DNA of 56,862 bases from CBDCWT01 sp965223305. Lineage in GTDB: Bacteria > Planctomycetota > Planctomycetia > Pirellulales > Pirellulaceae. Below, piece after piece: positions 1-8,472 of this stretch. A program made the translations under genes and the position numbers. The stretch lies in assembly GCA_965223305.1 (NCBI GenBank), contig CBDCWT010000059.1, positions 1-56,862 of the forward strand, written 5' to 3'. A model generated the notes under the pieces. The model ran no database searches. It worked only from the letters and a program-made list of their open reading frames with translations, and was not told where the DNA came from. Positions within the stretch are counted from its first letter, which is position 1. Every line of letters starts with the position of its first letter.

Positions 1-353
1 ACGCTTGTCGAGGGCGAGGAGCATATTGTCCACACGGCAAAGAAACCGGAACCCGAAATTGCGGAACGCGTTGCAGTACCTGACTACGCGCATTTGCTTG
101 CCAGCCGAGATCCAGCAATTCACGCAGTCGATCGAGGACGCCGATCACCTGTCGTTCATCCAGGGTGGTGGCCACGGTGGTTCGCACGCCCATCTGGTCA
201 ATGAGTTCATCACGCGCGCTGCGTGACGATCGTGATCCGTGGCCCAATGCTGTTACCAGCGCGAACTGGACGAGCGTCGGTATCTGCGCGCACGAGTCGG
301 CGACACAAGGCGGCGCAATCGTAAAACTGCCGGCGTTCACGTTGCGGTCTTGA
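1..353 (+). pseudogene. Gfo/Idh/MocA-family oxidoreductase, C-terminal part, two frame breaks
   Basis: The three forward frames together spell the C-terminal end of a Gfo/Idh/MocA NAD(P)-dependent oxidoreductase. Frame 1 gives EIAERVAVPDYAHLL, frame 2 continues as PAEIQQFTQSIEDADHLSF then GGGHGGSHAHLVNEFI, and frame 3 ends with RALRDDRDPWPNAVTSANW, CAHESATQGG and VVKLP-like IVKLPAF before a stop. The GGxHGGSHxHLVxEF segment and the D-P-x-P-x-A-x-x-x-A-N-W segment are typical of the family's end. Frames change near 93-99 and near 210-220; each change is explained by one extra base. The 5' part lies outside the window. It may be a decayed gene or an intact gene with sequence errors. Confidence 0.7.
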
Positions 354-417
354 AGTGGTGCCCAACCCGCGGACATCTACCTCACCCTCCTCGCGCCGGA
401 GGTCGTGCGGCTCTCTG

Positions 418-502
418 CAATCCGCCAAACTCTGGCGGGTTCGGCTACGCTGGCGAGTTCGGCTACGTTGCAAATCAGCCGCTGGGCGTTAGCCCACGGG
501 TT
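418..502. repeat. Dispersed repeat R1
   Basis: Copy of the commonest dispersed repeat in this window. The core is CCAAACTCTGGCGAGTTCGG followed by CTACG, then an AATCAGCCGCTGGGCGTTAG segment and CCCACGG. Other copies or parts lie near 8216-8270, 10472-10530, 12020-12060, 13560-13620, 22857-22920, 25855-25970, 26168-26247, 28385-28412, 41043-41112 and 51245-51330. This copy has a partial internal duplication of the GGCGAGTTCGGCTACG part. A CCGGATGCTAACGCATTCCGG segment at about 515-536 recurs inverted near 8425-8452. Confidence 0.8.
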
Positions 503-574
503 CATCGCAAAAACCGGATGCTAACGCATTCCGGCTGATGGCTGTCCTCCCTCGAGTTGCGTTTGGCTTTTCGC

Positions 575-850
575 GAGAAAGTAAGCCGGAACAAGAAAGT
601 AGGCCGGAACAAGCGGCAGGAGAGCTCTGGCTTCACACTCCGTGAGCTCCGCGCTGTTCCGGCGACGCATCAAACCGGTGTTGCCGGAACAGCGCGCGGT
701 GTGGGAAATCGTAGGCACCAGGGATGGTTGCTGGCGCCGCTTGTTCCGGCCTACCCCTCGGAGTAGTAGGCAGTTGGCACGCGAAGCGTGCCAACAACGT
801 AGTCGGCACACTCCGTGTGCCGTAGCCTTGCGAGCAAGCACAACACTCAC
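575..850. repeat. Dispersed repeat R4 and unassigned intergenic sequence
   Basis: No convincing gene lies between 354 and 990. This stretch has repeated GCCGGAACA-type segments (agtaggccggaacaagcgg and gttccggcctac), which recur as a tandem pair at 36228-36415, followed by GGCACGCGAAGCGTGCC-like inverted sequence near 777-792. Short frames through it look like translated repeats, not proteins. Confidence 0.6.
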
Positions 851-889
851 TTAGGAAGATGAGACGCGCGTAATCTCTGCCTACTTCTA

Positions 890-928
890 CCCTCCCGCGC
901 GCGGGAGGGTCGGACGCGCTAGCGTCCG
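890..928. repeat. Two adjacent GC-rich palindromes
   Basis: Bases 890-909 form a perfect 20-bp palindrome (CCCTCCCGCG followed by its complement). Bases 911-928 form a second, imperfect palindrome (CGGACGCGCTAGCGTCCG). Both could form strong hairpins 60-100 bases past the end of the protease gene read on the minus strand. No T-tract follows, so a terminator role is not shown. Confidence 0.6.
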
Positions 929-990
929 GGGAGGGCTTTGGAGATTAATTGCTAAGCGGCGAACGGCACGTTGGGCGTAGATGTCTGCAA

Positions 991-1951
991 CTAAAACGTC
1001 CTCACCGTTCGGAAACTCCCCGCTTCCATCAGCCTCTTCTTCTGCAGCTCTTCTGCGGCCCATCCGACAACGGACTCAAGGGACTGCCCGAATCCCTGCT
1101 GGAAATCTGGTGTGCGCCCGGCAATCTGAGTACAGGCCGCTTGATCTTGGATCATCCAACTCGACCCAGAGGTTCCTTTGTCGAAAGTCTGCCTTCTCCC
1201 TGAGATTACCGAGACAATCGAAACGACGCGCCCCAGCCGAGGAACATTCAGACTCGGCAAGAACGCGTGGACTACAAATCGTCGACTTCCGCCGACTCGT
1301 AGCGTCGCACCGGTCTTGTTCCAGTCGGCTTGCAGCTTCGCAACCTTGCGAGGCACGATACGTCGGCTGGCCTGCGAGGTTGTCATCAGTTTCTTGTCGA
1401 TCAGGTCTTGTCTCTCCACCAACGCGATGGCGGAATCGATCTCTGGATCGTCGTCGGACTTTGCCACCAGGGTCCCCGAGAATCGGCCTCGATTCGTACG
1501 AACGACGATTCGGCGTCTCGCTGGTGTCAGAGTCGACAGTCGCGGAAACGCATGGCCAAACGGTCAGCAACCCCCAAGAGAGTCTCGCTTGCCCGGGCGC
1601 CCGCCAGGCGACGACAACGCCGGTGGTGACGTGCTTCGTGCGATAGTCCAGGCGGCGGCCGGTGAGCTCTATGTTCCCGATTTCGACGACGTCGGTGCAG
1701 AATTCGAGTGTTTTGTAGCCCTTGCCGCGTTTGACGCGTACTTTGAGTGTCGTGGGGATCTGCTGCTTTTTCCGCGCGGGCAATTTCTTCTTGCGAACAA
1801 GGAACGTGACGCAGAATCCTCGGTCAGCTCGTGGCTTTCCTTTCTCCAATGCTACACCGAATCCAATGTCGACAATGTTGGTTCGCCCAGTGACGCCGAA
1901 ACGCTGCCGCAGTGTCTTTTGGATCCGGCGTAACTCGTCGTTGGTGCACAA
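991..1951 (-). pseudogene. Trypsin-like serine protease-type protein, one frame break
   Basis: One reading runs from 1951 through FGVALEKGKPRADRGF and VVVAWRAPGQARLSWGLLTV, then breaks. Moving one base within the AAA at 1558-1560 (plus strand) lets it continue as GHAFPRLSTLTPARRR, VVRTNRGRFSGTLVAKS, DDDPEIDSAIALVERQDL and, near the end, DKGTSGSSWMI, stopping at 991. This restores a His in LTVGHAF, an Asp in EIDSAIALV and a Ser in GTSGSS, the order and spacing expected of a chymotrypsin-fold catalytic triad. The corrected length is about 320 residues with no clear signal peptide. A single extra base explains the break, so the gene may be intact in the organism. Family assignment is by motif only. 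Confidence 0.6.
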
Positions 1952-2080
1952 CAGACTCGCCCCTCAACGACCCGAAATACGGAGCCCTCCCGACCAGTCG
2001 CTGTGGTACCAGCGTAGTTAGGCGGGGTCGCTGAAGCAACGAATATGTCGAGCACGTGCAGCCGGTTGTGCGATGGAGCG

Positions 2081-2238
2081 CTAACAGCCTGTTGATTTTC
2101 TCAACGCGCCTGCTGCATCACAGGGATGTGATGCCAAATCAGCGACGTAAGTCGTTGATTTGCGAGCCGCGAAGAACTCTGTTCTGAGCTTGGTGAGGTT
2201 GAGAAACGCCAGGACGGTGTTTTTCAACAGGCAGTTAA
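2081..2238. mobile_element. MITE family 2, long copy
   Basis: The 150-bp body (2085-2234) starts CAGCCTGTTGA and ends TCAACAGGCAG, giving 11-bp terminal inverted repeats with one mismatch. The flanks are CTAA on the left and TTAA on the right, an imperfect 4-bp target duplication. The last approximately 75 bases match the copy at 47241-47338 almost exactly. This copy has about 50 more internal bases. The right flank holds the stop codon of the minus-strand lipoprotein gene (2235-2237). It encodes no protein. Confidence 0.75.
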
Positions 2239-3206
2239 CCTTCGACGACACGGAGAATCGGGATGTATGGTTGCCCTGTCATCTCTTGGATCATGACATT
2301 CAGTGACTCGGTCAGATTACCCTGAAACTCCTCGTCGGTGAAATTCCGGAGATCGGCCATTGCCGCGATGGTGAAAACGACATGTGGCCGCACAACGTTC
2401 ACGGAAATCGTGAAGTTGTCGCTGCCCGACAGCACATTCGCAGCGGCGCTCGCCCGGTCGGCGATGTCTTGAATGACCTCAGGTGGGAGGGGCGCTTCAA
2501 GCGCCTCGCGGGCGCGAACGGGTGTTGCATCCTGCGGCCGGCGGTCGGCGATATCGTGAATGAGTTTGAAAGTCATGACTCCATCATGGAACACGAGGCC
2601 GTAGAGCGGCGATGTATGGCAGTCTTCACATGCGAGTCCATCGGTCTCGACGGGACACGGGCTGAACGGGTAGAAGCCGACGTAGCGCCAGCCGTAGAGC
2701 CGCTTCTTGCCATCCGGTCCCCGAGAGATCACCGATTCGTAATACCCCAGCGGAACATTGGTCGCCGGGACCTTCATGCTGGGTCCTCTCATCCGCTGGC
2801 CCTCCGTCGGCACAATCCCGCCGGGGGCGGCCGACTTGATGAGATTCGCCAGGGCGTTGACGTTTTCGTCGAACTGCGAGTCCAGCTCTTGGTTGATCTC
2901 GGTCAGGTTCCACCCATTGGCGAGCTTCACCGACGTATTGTTGATTCCCAAGCCGGACCGGACATTGATCGAGTACTCTTCCGAGAAATCGGGAAGATAC
3001 TCGAGTGAAATCTGAACGTATTTGTCCTGCCGCGTTCCAGGATCTTCCTTAACCGGCACGGGTGTTGGCTGGAGCAGCAGATAGGGTTTCGGTCGGTAGT
3101 AGCGAATACCCGTGTCATGTGGTGCGGGATTCGGCCTAACGATGGTGCGCGGTCCGCACCCCGTGACGACCATTAGTAAGATCGTGGTGAGTTGCCATCT
3201 GAGCAT
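2235..3206 (-). CDS. Predicted lipoprotein with one CxxCH motif
   Basis: The 323-residue product starts MLRWQLTTILLMVVTGC. This is a short charged start, a hydrophobic stretch and a VTGC lipobox, so it is probably a lipid-anchored exported protein. That signal decides the start; an upstream in-frame extension adds 16 unlikely residues. Near the middle is PVETDGLACEDCHTSPLYG, where CEDCH could bind one c-type haem. The surrounding text (GPDGKKRLYGWRYVGFYPFSPCP) resembles planctomycete proteins with DUF-type cytochrome regions, but I do not recognise the family. It is divergent from the DUF1592 gene at 3553. Its stop codon lies in the flank of the MITE at 2081-2238. Function unknown; a redox or scaffold role in the envelope is inference. 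Confidence 0.75.
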   Translation of the reverse strand: MLRWQLTTILLMVVTGCGPRTIVRPNPAPHDTGIRYYRPKPYLLLQPTPVPVKEDPGTRQDKYVQISLEYLPDFSEEYSINVRSGLGINNTSVKLANGWNLTEINQELDSQFDENVNALANLIKSAAPGGIVPTEGQRMRGPSMKVPATNVPLGYYESVISRGPDGKKRLYGWRYVGFYPFSPCPVETDGLACEDCHTSPLYGLVFHDGVMTFKLIHDIADRRPQDATPVRAREALEAPLPPEVIQDIADRASAAANVLSGSDNFTISVNVVRPHVVFTIAAMADLRNFTDEEFQGNLTESLNVMIQEMTGQPYIPILRVVEG

Positions 3207-3552
3207 GTCTGCGTCCTCCGTGACGGCCCCATCGAAGTCAGCCCCATTCCGCACGAGGGTCTCTCAGTTGGTCACATCGTAACGAATGCAGCGAACACGA
3301 CACCAATCTCTCAAAATGGCGCAGGAACCGATTGTGCGGGTTACAACGTCTCAGGTTATCTTGATCTCGAATCAACTCTTCTCCCAAAGTTCCTCTGAGT
3401 CGCGGTCGAGCGAACGAAGGTCCATCGTCTAGCGGCGTGCTTGACAACGAAACCGGTGGAAGTGAATCTGGTGTCAGCAGAGATTTGCTGTTCATCTGTA
3501 TCCGTCGGTACGACCACGGCGAAACTCGCGGCACGAGCGACAAGCGTTCACC
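3207..3552. other. Divergent intergenic region, no gene seen
   Basis: These 346 bases separate the minus-strand lipoprotein gene from the plus-strand cytochrome gene and should contain both promoters. I see no convincing coding frame, repeat, or clear -35/-10 pair. Confidence 0.5.
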
Positions 3553-6500
3553 ATGGCTGCATTGAAAACGAGAGCACTTGGCTTGCCTGACTGCTTCTGG
3601 GTGACCGACTCAGTCGTTTGGAGTTGGGTGGCGGTTGCCGTCTTTGCTGTCGCACAGCTCCCCTCAAATGCTGCTGCAGCCGTTGACTACGACAAACAGA
3701 TTCGTCCACTTCTGAAAACGTATTGCTTCAGTTGCCATGCGACAGAGAAGAAGCGGGCTGGCCTGGATCTGGAGCGGTTTGTCTCGGTCGATCAGGTGCG
3801 CTCCGACGTCGAGTCATGGCAGTCTGTGCTCGAGATGTTGGAAAACGACGAGATGCCTCCTGAGGGAGAGCCGCATCCGCGCGGTGGTGAGCGTCGGCTG
3901 ATGATTCGTTGGATCCACGACCTGTTGGAACACGAAGCTCGGCGGCTGGCCGATGATCCTGGCCCCGCGTTGGTTCGGCGGCTGAACAACGCTGAATATC
4001 GCTACACAATTCGTGATCTGACGGGAGTCGATTTGCAGCCTGGACGACACTTCCCAGCGGACGGTGCGGCAGGCGAGGGATTTCTCAACGCGACCGATGC
4101 GCTCGCGATTTCAGCTGATCACTTTGCGAAGTATCTTGACGCGGCCAAGCAAACGGCGGCACATTTGGTGCTCCTGCCTGAGGGCTTACGTTTTTCCGAG
4201 TCTCGATTCCGGGAAGACTGGGTGAATGAAACGCTCGCCGAGATAGTTGCCCTGCATCGCAGGTACGCCACGGAGCTGGGCGAGATTCCGATAGAGCGGT
4301 ATCTGAGTGCGGGCGTTCAATACCGCGACGCGATTGGCTCCGGCAAGGTCTCTTTCAACAAAATCGCAGATGACGAGAACCTTTCGTCGAAGTATCTGCA
4401 GATTCTCTGGCAGACCTTGAATGACGATCGTCCATCAGTTCTGCTCGATAACTTGCGGTCACAGTGGAGAAATTGTGCAGCCAGCTCAGCTCCGGCTGCC
4501 GACCACGCGACAACGGCAACACCTGCAGATATCGCTCGCCTGGCCGAAGACATCTTTGCTCTGCAGGGCATGCTCTGGCACAGGCGTGCGCCAAGCGGTG
4601 CGCATGCGTTGGACGACCGATACGTTCCAGCGTCCATCCGACTGGCTGAACTCCATACCTATCGGCTCGGCATCTCTGAAGCCGATGGCGAGAGTGTGTT
4701 GTATTTGGCGACACGCGCTGTGGCAGGCCACGGAAAACAGGTCCGTGTGATCCTGTACAGGCCGCGGTTCGAGTCGAAAAACGAGCGGCCGGTCTTGCTG
4801 CGCGATGCATTGAAGATCGCGGCGAGAACCGCCGGCACTAAGGCAGTTTCTTCTGCACCTAGCGGGGGTATTGGTCAGATCGATCCGTTACGATTTGGCC
4901 ATCATCCAAGCGACCAGGATTTTGACGAGAGCAGCTTGTTGCTGAACGGTGCGGAGGTGCTTGAAGTACGGCTGCCTGAATCTCTCGTCTCCGGACGGAC
5001 GTTCGTCGTCGAGGCCCGACTGGATCCAGGAAACGCTCCCGAGACGATTGTTCAACTTGACGTTCGCTCTACTCCGCATCCGTCGCGATCCGATCGGGGC
5101 CTGAAGTGGCAGTATCGCGAGAGCGAGTCGGCACCACCGCTATTAGTTCTTCGCAGCGATGAAGAGACTCGACGAGCGGTGGATCAATCTGCAGATGAGT
5201 TTCGCCGCGTTTTTCCGGCCAGAGTCTGTTATCCGGGCGCCATTGTCCGCGACACCACTGTGACCTTGGAACGATTTCACCGTGGCGACGAACCTCTCTC
5301 GCGGCTTTTGCTCAGCCCACAAGAAGATCGACGCCTGGACAGTTTATGGGAGGAGTTACATTTTGTTAGTCGCGATGCTTTGCAGGTGCTCAATAGCCTG
5401 GCGACGCTCACGCAAGGTGAGATGACGGCCTACAAGCAGGTGCAGCTCGAGATCGAACGCCGCGCCAGTCAGACCGAGAAGAACCTGCTCGCAGCCGAGC
5501 CGAGCCACCTGGAGTCGTTGCTCGAATTCGCGGCCCGCGCCTATCGTCGGCCGCTGACCGATGCAGAGCAAAGTTCACTGCGCACGCTATATCATTCCTT
5601 GCGAAGACAGGAATTGTCACACGACAAGGCGCTCCGATCACTGTTAGCCCGTGTATTGGTGTCACCCAGCTTCTTGTTTCGTGTTGAACAACGGCAACCA
5701 GGCCAAGAGCCACAGCGTGTGAGTGATTGGGAGCTAGCCACCCGCCTCAGCTACTTCTTGTGGTCTTCATTGCCTGACGAGGAGCTTCGGCAGGCCGCAG
5801 CTGAGGGCCGGCTTAGCGATCCGGACATGCTTGAGCGTCAGACCCGTCGCATGTTGAAAGATCCACGGAGCCGCGCGCTCGCCATCGAGTTTGGCACACA
5901 ATGGCTAGAGGTCCGAGGTTTCGATCGGTTTCGCGGCAAGGACGAGGTGCTCTTTCCAACGTTCACCGCGAAGCTCGCGGAGGCAATGTACCAAGAGTCG
6001 ATTCTGTTCTTTCACGACATGTTCCAGACCGATCATCCGTTTCGGTCGCTAGTCGACGCGAACCACACGTTCTTGAACCAGGTCTTGGCGGAGCACTACG
6101 GCATTCCCGGTATCGAGGGGGACGAATTTCGCCGCGTCGACGGCGCGAAGCAATTCGGCCGCGGTGGAATACTCAGTCTCGCGACCGTGCTATCCAAGCA
6201 CTCGGGCGCCGCGCGGACGAGTCCTATCTTGAGGGGTAACTGGATCGCAGAGACATTACTGGGAGACCGGTTGCCGCGACCACCCGCTGACGTGCCCAAG
6301 CTCCCAGAAGGGGAAGCGGACGGTAACCTGACGATCCGACAATTGGTCGAACAGCATACTCAGGTGCCGCAATGCGCGAAATGCCACAATCGTATCGATC
6401 CATTTGGCTTCGCACTCGAGAGGTTCGACACGATCGGTCGCCGGCGGGACAAGGACCTCGGCGGCAGATCTGTCGATGCCCTCGCCGAGCTGCAGGATGG

Positions 6501-6759
6501 AACGCGTTTCGAAGGCGTTGAGGGGCTAAGGCAGTACCTCCTGAAGCAGCGGAAACGTGACTTCACGCGGCAGTTCTGTAGAAAACTGCTAGGATATGCA
6601 GTCGGTCGTCGCGTGATTCTCTCTGATCGCCAACTGCTAAGGGAGATGGTCAGCGAGCTGGACAAGCCCGATGCGCCGCTTTCTGCAGCCGTACTGGCGA
6701 TCGTGCGGAGCCGTCAATTCCAATTCATTCGTGGGGCGCAGTTCGGCGAAGCGAAATAA
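3553..6759 (+). CDS. Planctomycete surface cytochrome (DUF1587/1595/1592/1588/1585), long form
   Basis: The 1068-residue product has an N-terminal signal segment (hydrophobic about residues 21-37, likely cut after the Ala run near 40-43), then VDYDKQIRPLLKTYC with haem motif CFSCH at 58-62. DUF1587 follows (about 141-200, VRRLNNAEYRYTIRDLTGVD), then a long middle region not shared with the paralogue at 28978. After it come DUF1595 (about 654-715, ARAYRRPLTDAE), DUF1592 (about 725-850, ATRLSYFLWSSLPDEEL), DUF1588 (about 871-970, with CAKCHNRIDPFGFALERFD and a second CxxCH near 940) and DUF1585 at the end. The architecture is a planctomycete hallmark. These proteins are thought to be exported redox proteins, but the reaction is unknown. 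It precedes a DUF1552 gene by 39 bases, the usual pairing, so the two are probably co-transcribed. Confidence 0.93.
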   Translation: MAALKTRALGLPDCFWVTDSVVWSWVAVAVFAVAQLPSNAAAAVDYDKQIRPLLKTYCFSCHATEKKRAGLDLERFVSVDQVRSDVESWQSVLEMLENDEMPPEGEPHPRGGERRLMIRWIHDLLEHEARRLADDPGPALVRRLNNAEYRYTIRDLTGVDLQPGRHFPADGAAGEGFLNATDALAISADHFAKYLDAAKQTAAHLVLLPEGLRFSESRFREDWVNETLAEIVALHRRYATELGEIPIERYLSAGVQYRDAIGSGKVSFNKIADDENLSSKYLQILWQTLNDDRPSVLLDNLRSQWRNCAASSAPAADHATTATPADIARLAEDIFALQGMLWHRRAPSGAHALDDRYVPASIRLAELHTYRLGISEADGESVLYLATRAVAGHGKQVRVILYRPRFESKNERPVLLRDALKIAARTAGTKAVSSAPSGGIGQIDPLRFGHHPSDQDFDESSLLLNGAEVLEVRLPESLVSGRTFVVEARLDPGNAPETIVQLDVRSTPHPSRSDRGLKWQYRESESAPPLLVLRSDEETRRAVDQSADEFRRVFPARVCYPGAIVRDTTVTLERFHRGDEPLSRLLLSPQEDRRLDSLWEELHFVSRDALQVLNSLATLTQGEMTAYKQVQLEIERRASQTEKNLLAAEPSHLESLLEFAARAYRRPLTDAEQSSLRTLYHSLRRQELSHDKALRSLLARVLVSPSFLFRVEQRQPGQEPQRVSDWELATRLSYFLWSSLPDEELRQAAAEGRLSDPDMLERQTRRMLKDPRSRALAIEFGTQWLEVRGFDRFRGKDEVLFPTFTAKLAEAMYQESILFFHDMFQTDHPFRSLVDANHTFLNQVLAEHYGIPGIEGDEFRRVDGAKQFGRGGILSLATVLSKHSGAARTSPILRGNWIAETLLGDRLPRPPADVPKLPEGEADGNLTIRQLVEQHTQVPQCAKCHNRIDPFGFALERFDTIGRRRDKDLGGRSVDALAELQDGTRFEGVEGLRQYLLKQRKRDFTRQFCRKLLGYAVGRRVILSDRQLLREMVSELDKPDAPLSAAVLAIVRSRQFQFIRGAQFGEAK

Positions 6760-6798
6760 CGTCTATCTCATGCGGTCGCTGTCCGAGGGAAACCATCT

Positions 6799-8112
6799 AT
6801 GAACGGCTCGCCATCCTCAACCAACCATCGACTCTCCAGACGCGAGCTGCTACGCGGGATCGGCGTGAGCATGGCATTGCCGTGGCTCGAGTCGCGACCA
6901 GTGTGGGGAGCTGGGCGATCGGGTGGCGCCGGCACACCACCTGTACGCTTTGCGTGCTTGTTTTCCGGAAATGGCTTTCATGCGAAGGAGTGGTGGGCTC
7001 GAGGGCAAGGAGCGGAGATGGTGTTCGGCAAGGTTCTCGAACCTCTGTTGCCGTTTCGGGAAAAGTTGAATTTCATTGAAGGTCTTTTCAACGAGCAGGC
7101 GCTCTACGGCGGCATTCACAGTGCCCAGACAGGACAGCTGCTCAGCGGCGCCAAGTTAGCGCCGGGTGGAGCCATCCGCTCCGGTACGAGCATGGACCAG
7201 GTCATGGCGCAGCGAATCGGCCATCAAACCAAAGTACCCAGTCTGGTGCTAGGTTGCGAAACATCCTTGCCCAATGTGCATAAGAACTACTCGATGATCT
7301 ACAGCTCCCACATTTCGTGGAGCTCTCCTACGACGCCGACGCCATTGGAGCTGTACCCCGCCTTGGCATTCGACCGTCTATTTCGCAATGATCCTGGACG
7401 AGCCGATGGGAGTGTGTTAGATGCTGTGCTTGACGAGGCAAAGAGTCTGCTCAGCAATGTCAGCGGCTCGGACCGGCACCGACTGAATGAGTACCTTAGT
7501 TCGGTTCGTGAGGTGGAACAGCGCATCGACCACGCCGGAAAAGAGCGGCATTTGGAAGGTTGGAGGCCGACGCTCGAGGATCCCAACATGCCTCGCCCAG
7601 CCGACGGCCTACCGCAGGATATCCACGAGCATATGCGTCTGATGTGTGACATTCTGATCCTGGCTTTCCAGACAGACACCACACGCATCTGCACACTTAA
7701 GCTCAACAATGACTGGTCGCAGCTCCGTTTTCCGCACCTCGGCGTAAACCGCATCCATCATTTGGTGTCGCACAGCGATTCGGCGGACTGGCTGACCGTG
7801 AACCAGTTCTTCGTCCAACAGGTGGCCTACATTGCAAAACGGTTGGACGCCATCCAAGAGGGCGAGCGATCGCTGCTCGACAACACCCTGCTCTTGTATC
7901 TGTCGAGCATGCTCAACGGCCATCACCATGTCCGTGACTTGCCTGTCGTTCTCTTAGGCGGTGGAGGTGGGCAGGTAGCGGGCGGTCGAGTCCTCAGCTA
8001 CAAGGACGTCCCCAATCGCCAGATCTGTCGCTTGTACCTCTCACTGATGGAGCGGATGGGGGTCGAGCTGGAACAATTTGGCGACGCCGAAGAGCCGTTG
8101 CAAGAGATCTAG
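6799..8112 (+). CDS. DUF1552 protein, Tat-exported
   Basis: The 437-residue product begins with NHRLSRRELLRGIGVSMALPWLES, a twin-arginine signal typical of DUF1552 proteins. The body carries family features: FACLFSGNGFHAKEWW, a GGIHSAQTGQLLSGA segment, SLVLGCETS, ISWSSPTTPTPLE, LNEYLSSVREVEQRID, and an end with LLDNTLLLYLSSMLNGHHH and VLLGGGGGQVAGGR. DUF1552 proteins belong near the DUF1501/sulfatase-like group and nearly always follow a DUF1592-type cytochrome gene, as here. A paired function in the periplasm or on the cell surface is likely; the substrate is unknown. The paralogue in this window is at 30846-32195. Confidence 0.93.
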   Translation: MNGSPSSTNHRLSRRELLRGIGVSMALPWLESRPVWGAGRSGGAGTPPVRFACLFSGNGFHAKEWWARGQGAEMVFGKVLEPLLPFREKLNFIEGLFNEQALYGGIHSAQTGQLLSGAKLAPGGAIRSGTSMDQVMAQRIGHQTKVPSLVLGCETSLPNVHKNYSMIYSSHISWSSPTTPTPLELYPALAFDRLFRNDPGRADGSVLDAVLDEAKSLLSNVSGSDRHRLNEYLSSVREVEQRIDHAGKERHLEGWRPTLEDPNMPRPADGLPQDIHEHMRLMCDILILAFQTDTTRICTLKLNNDWSQLRFPHLGVNRIHHLVSHSDSADWLTVNQFFVQQVAYIAKRLDAIQEGERSLLDNTLLLYLSSMLNGHHHVRDLPVVLLGGGGGQVAGGRVLSYKDVPNRQICRLYLSLMERMGVELEQFGDAEEPLQEI

Positions 8113-8195
8113 GCCCTCTTGCCTCCAGATTCAAAGTAGCAGGCACGCTCCGTCGTGCCGTCCGCTAGTCGAGGGTGAGCTGACAGAGTCGTCGG

Positions 8196-8472
8196 TTTCG
8201 CTGGAGAACCGTGGGCTAACGCCCAGCGGCTGATTTGGAGCGTAGCCGAACTCGCCGGAGTTTGGCGGACTTCGTCTTTCGTCACTCTCCCCTCGGGGAG
8301 AGTCGGCCCGAAGGGCCGGAGAGGGGGACCCCACCGGACCGCTACGTGTTGGTTTCGCTGGAGAACCGTGGGCTAACGCCCAGCGGCTGATGTTGCAGGA
8401 TTCGCTCGGCCACTGGGTGACGACCATCAGCCGGAATGCGTTAGCATCCGGTTTGTTGAACCCGTGGGCTAA
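8196..8472. repeat. Repeat cluster R1/R2 upstream of the IS
   Basis: From left to right this holds: R1 in reverse (GTGGGCTAACGCCCAGCGGC at about 8211-8230, GCGTAGCCGAACTCGCCGGA at about 8240-8260), the R2 double hairpin at about 8284-8326 (CTCTCCCCTCGGGGAGAG next to GGCCCGAAGGGCC), a second partial R1 at about 8365-8392, the CCGGAATGCGTTAGCATCCGG segment, and a final CCCGTGGGCTAA. The IS interrupts this last piece. No gene is seen between 8113 and 8619. Confidence 0.75.

Noticed and set aside
981..1933. Long plus-strand open frames opposite the protease gene
   Set aside because: They have no motif and lie antisense to a minus-strand reading that restores His, Asp and Ser of a protease triad.
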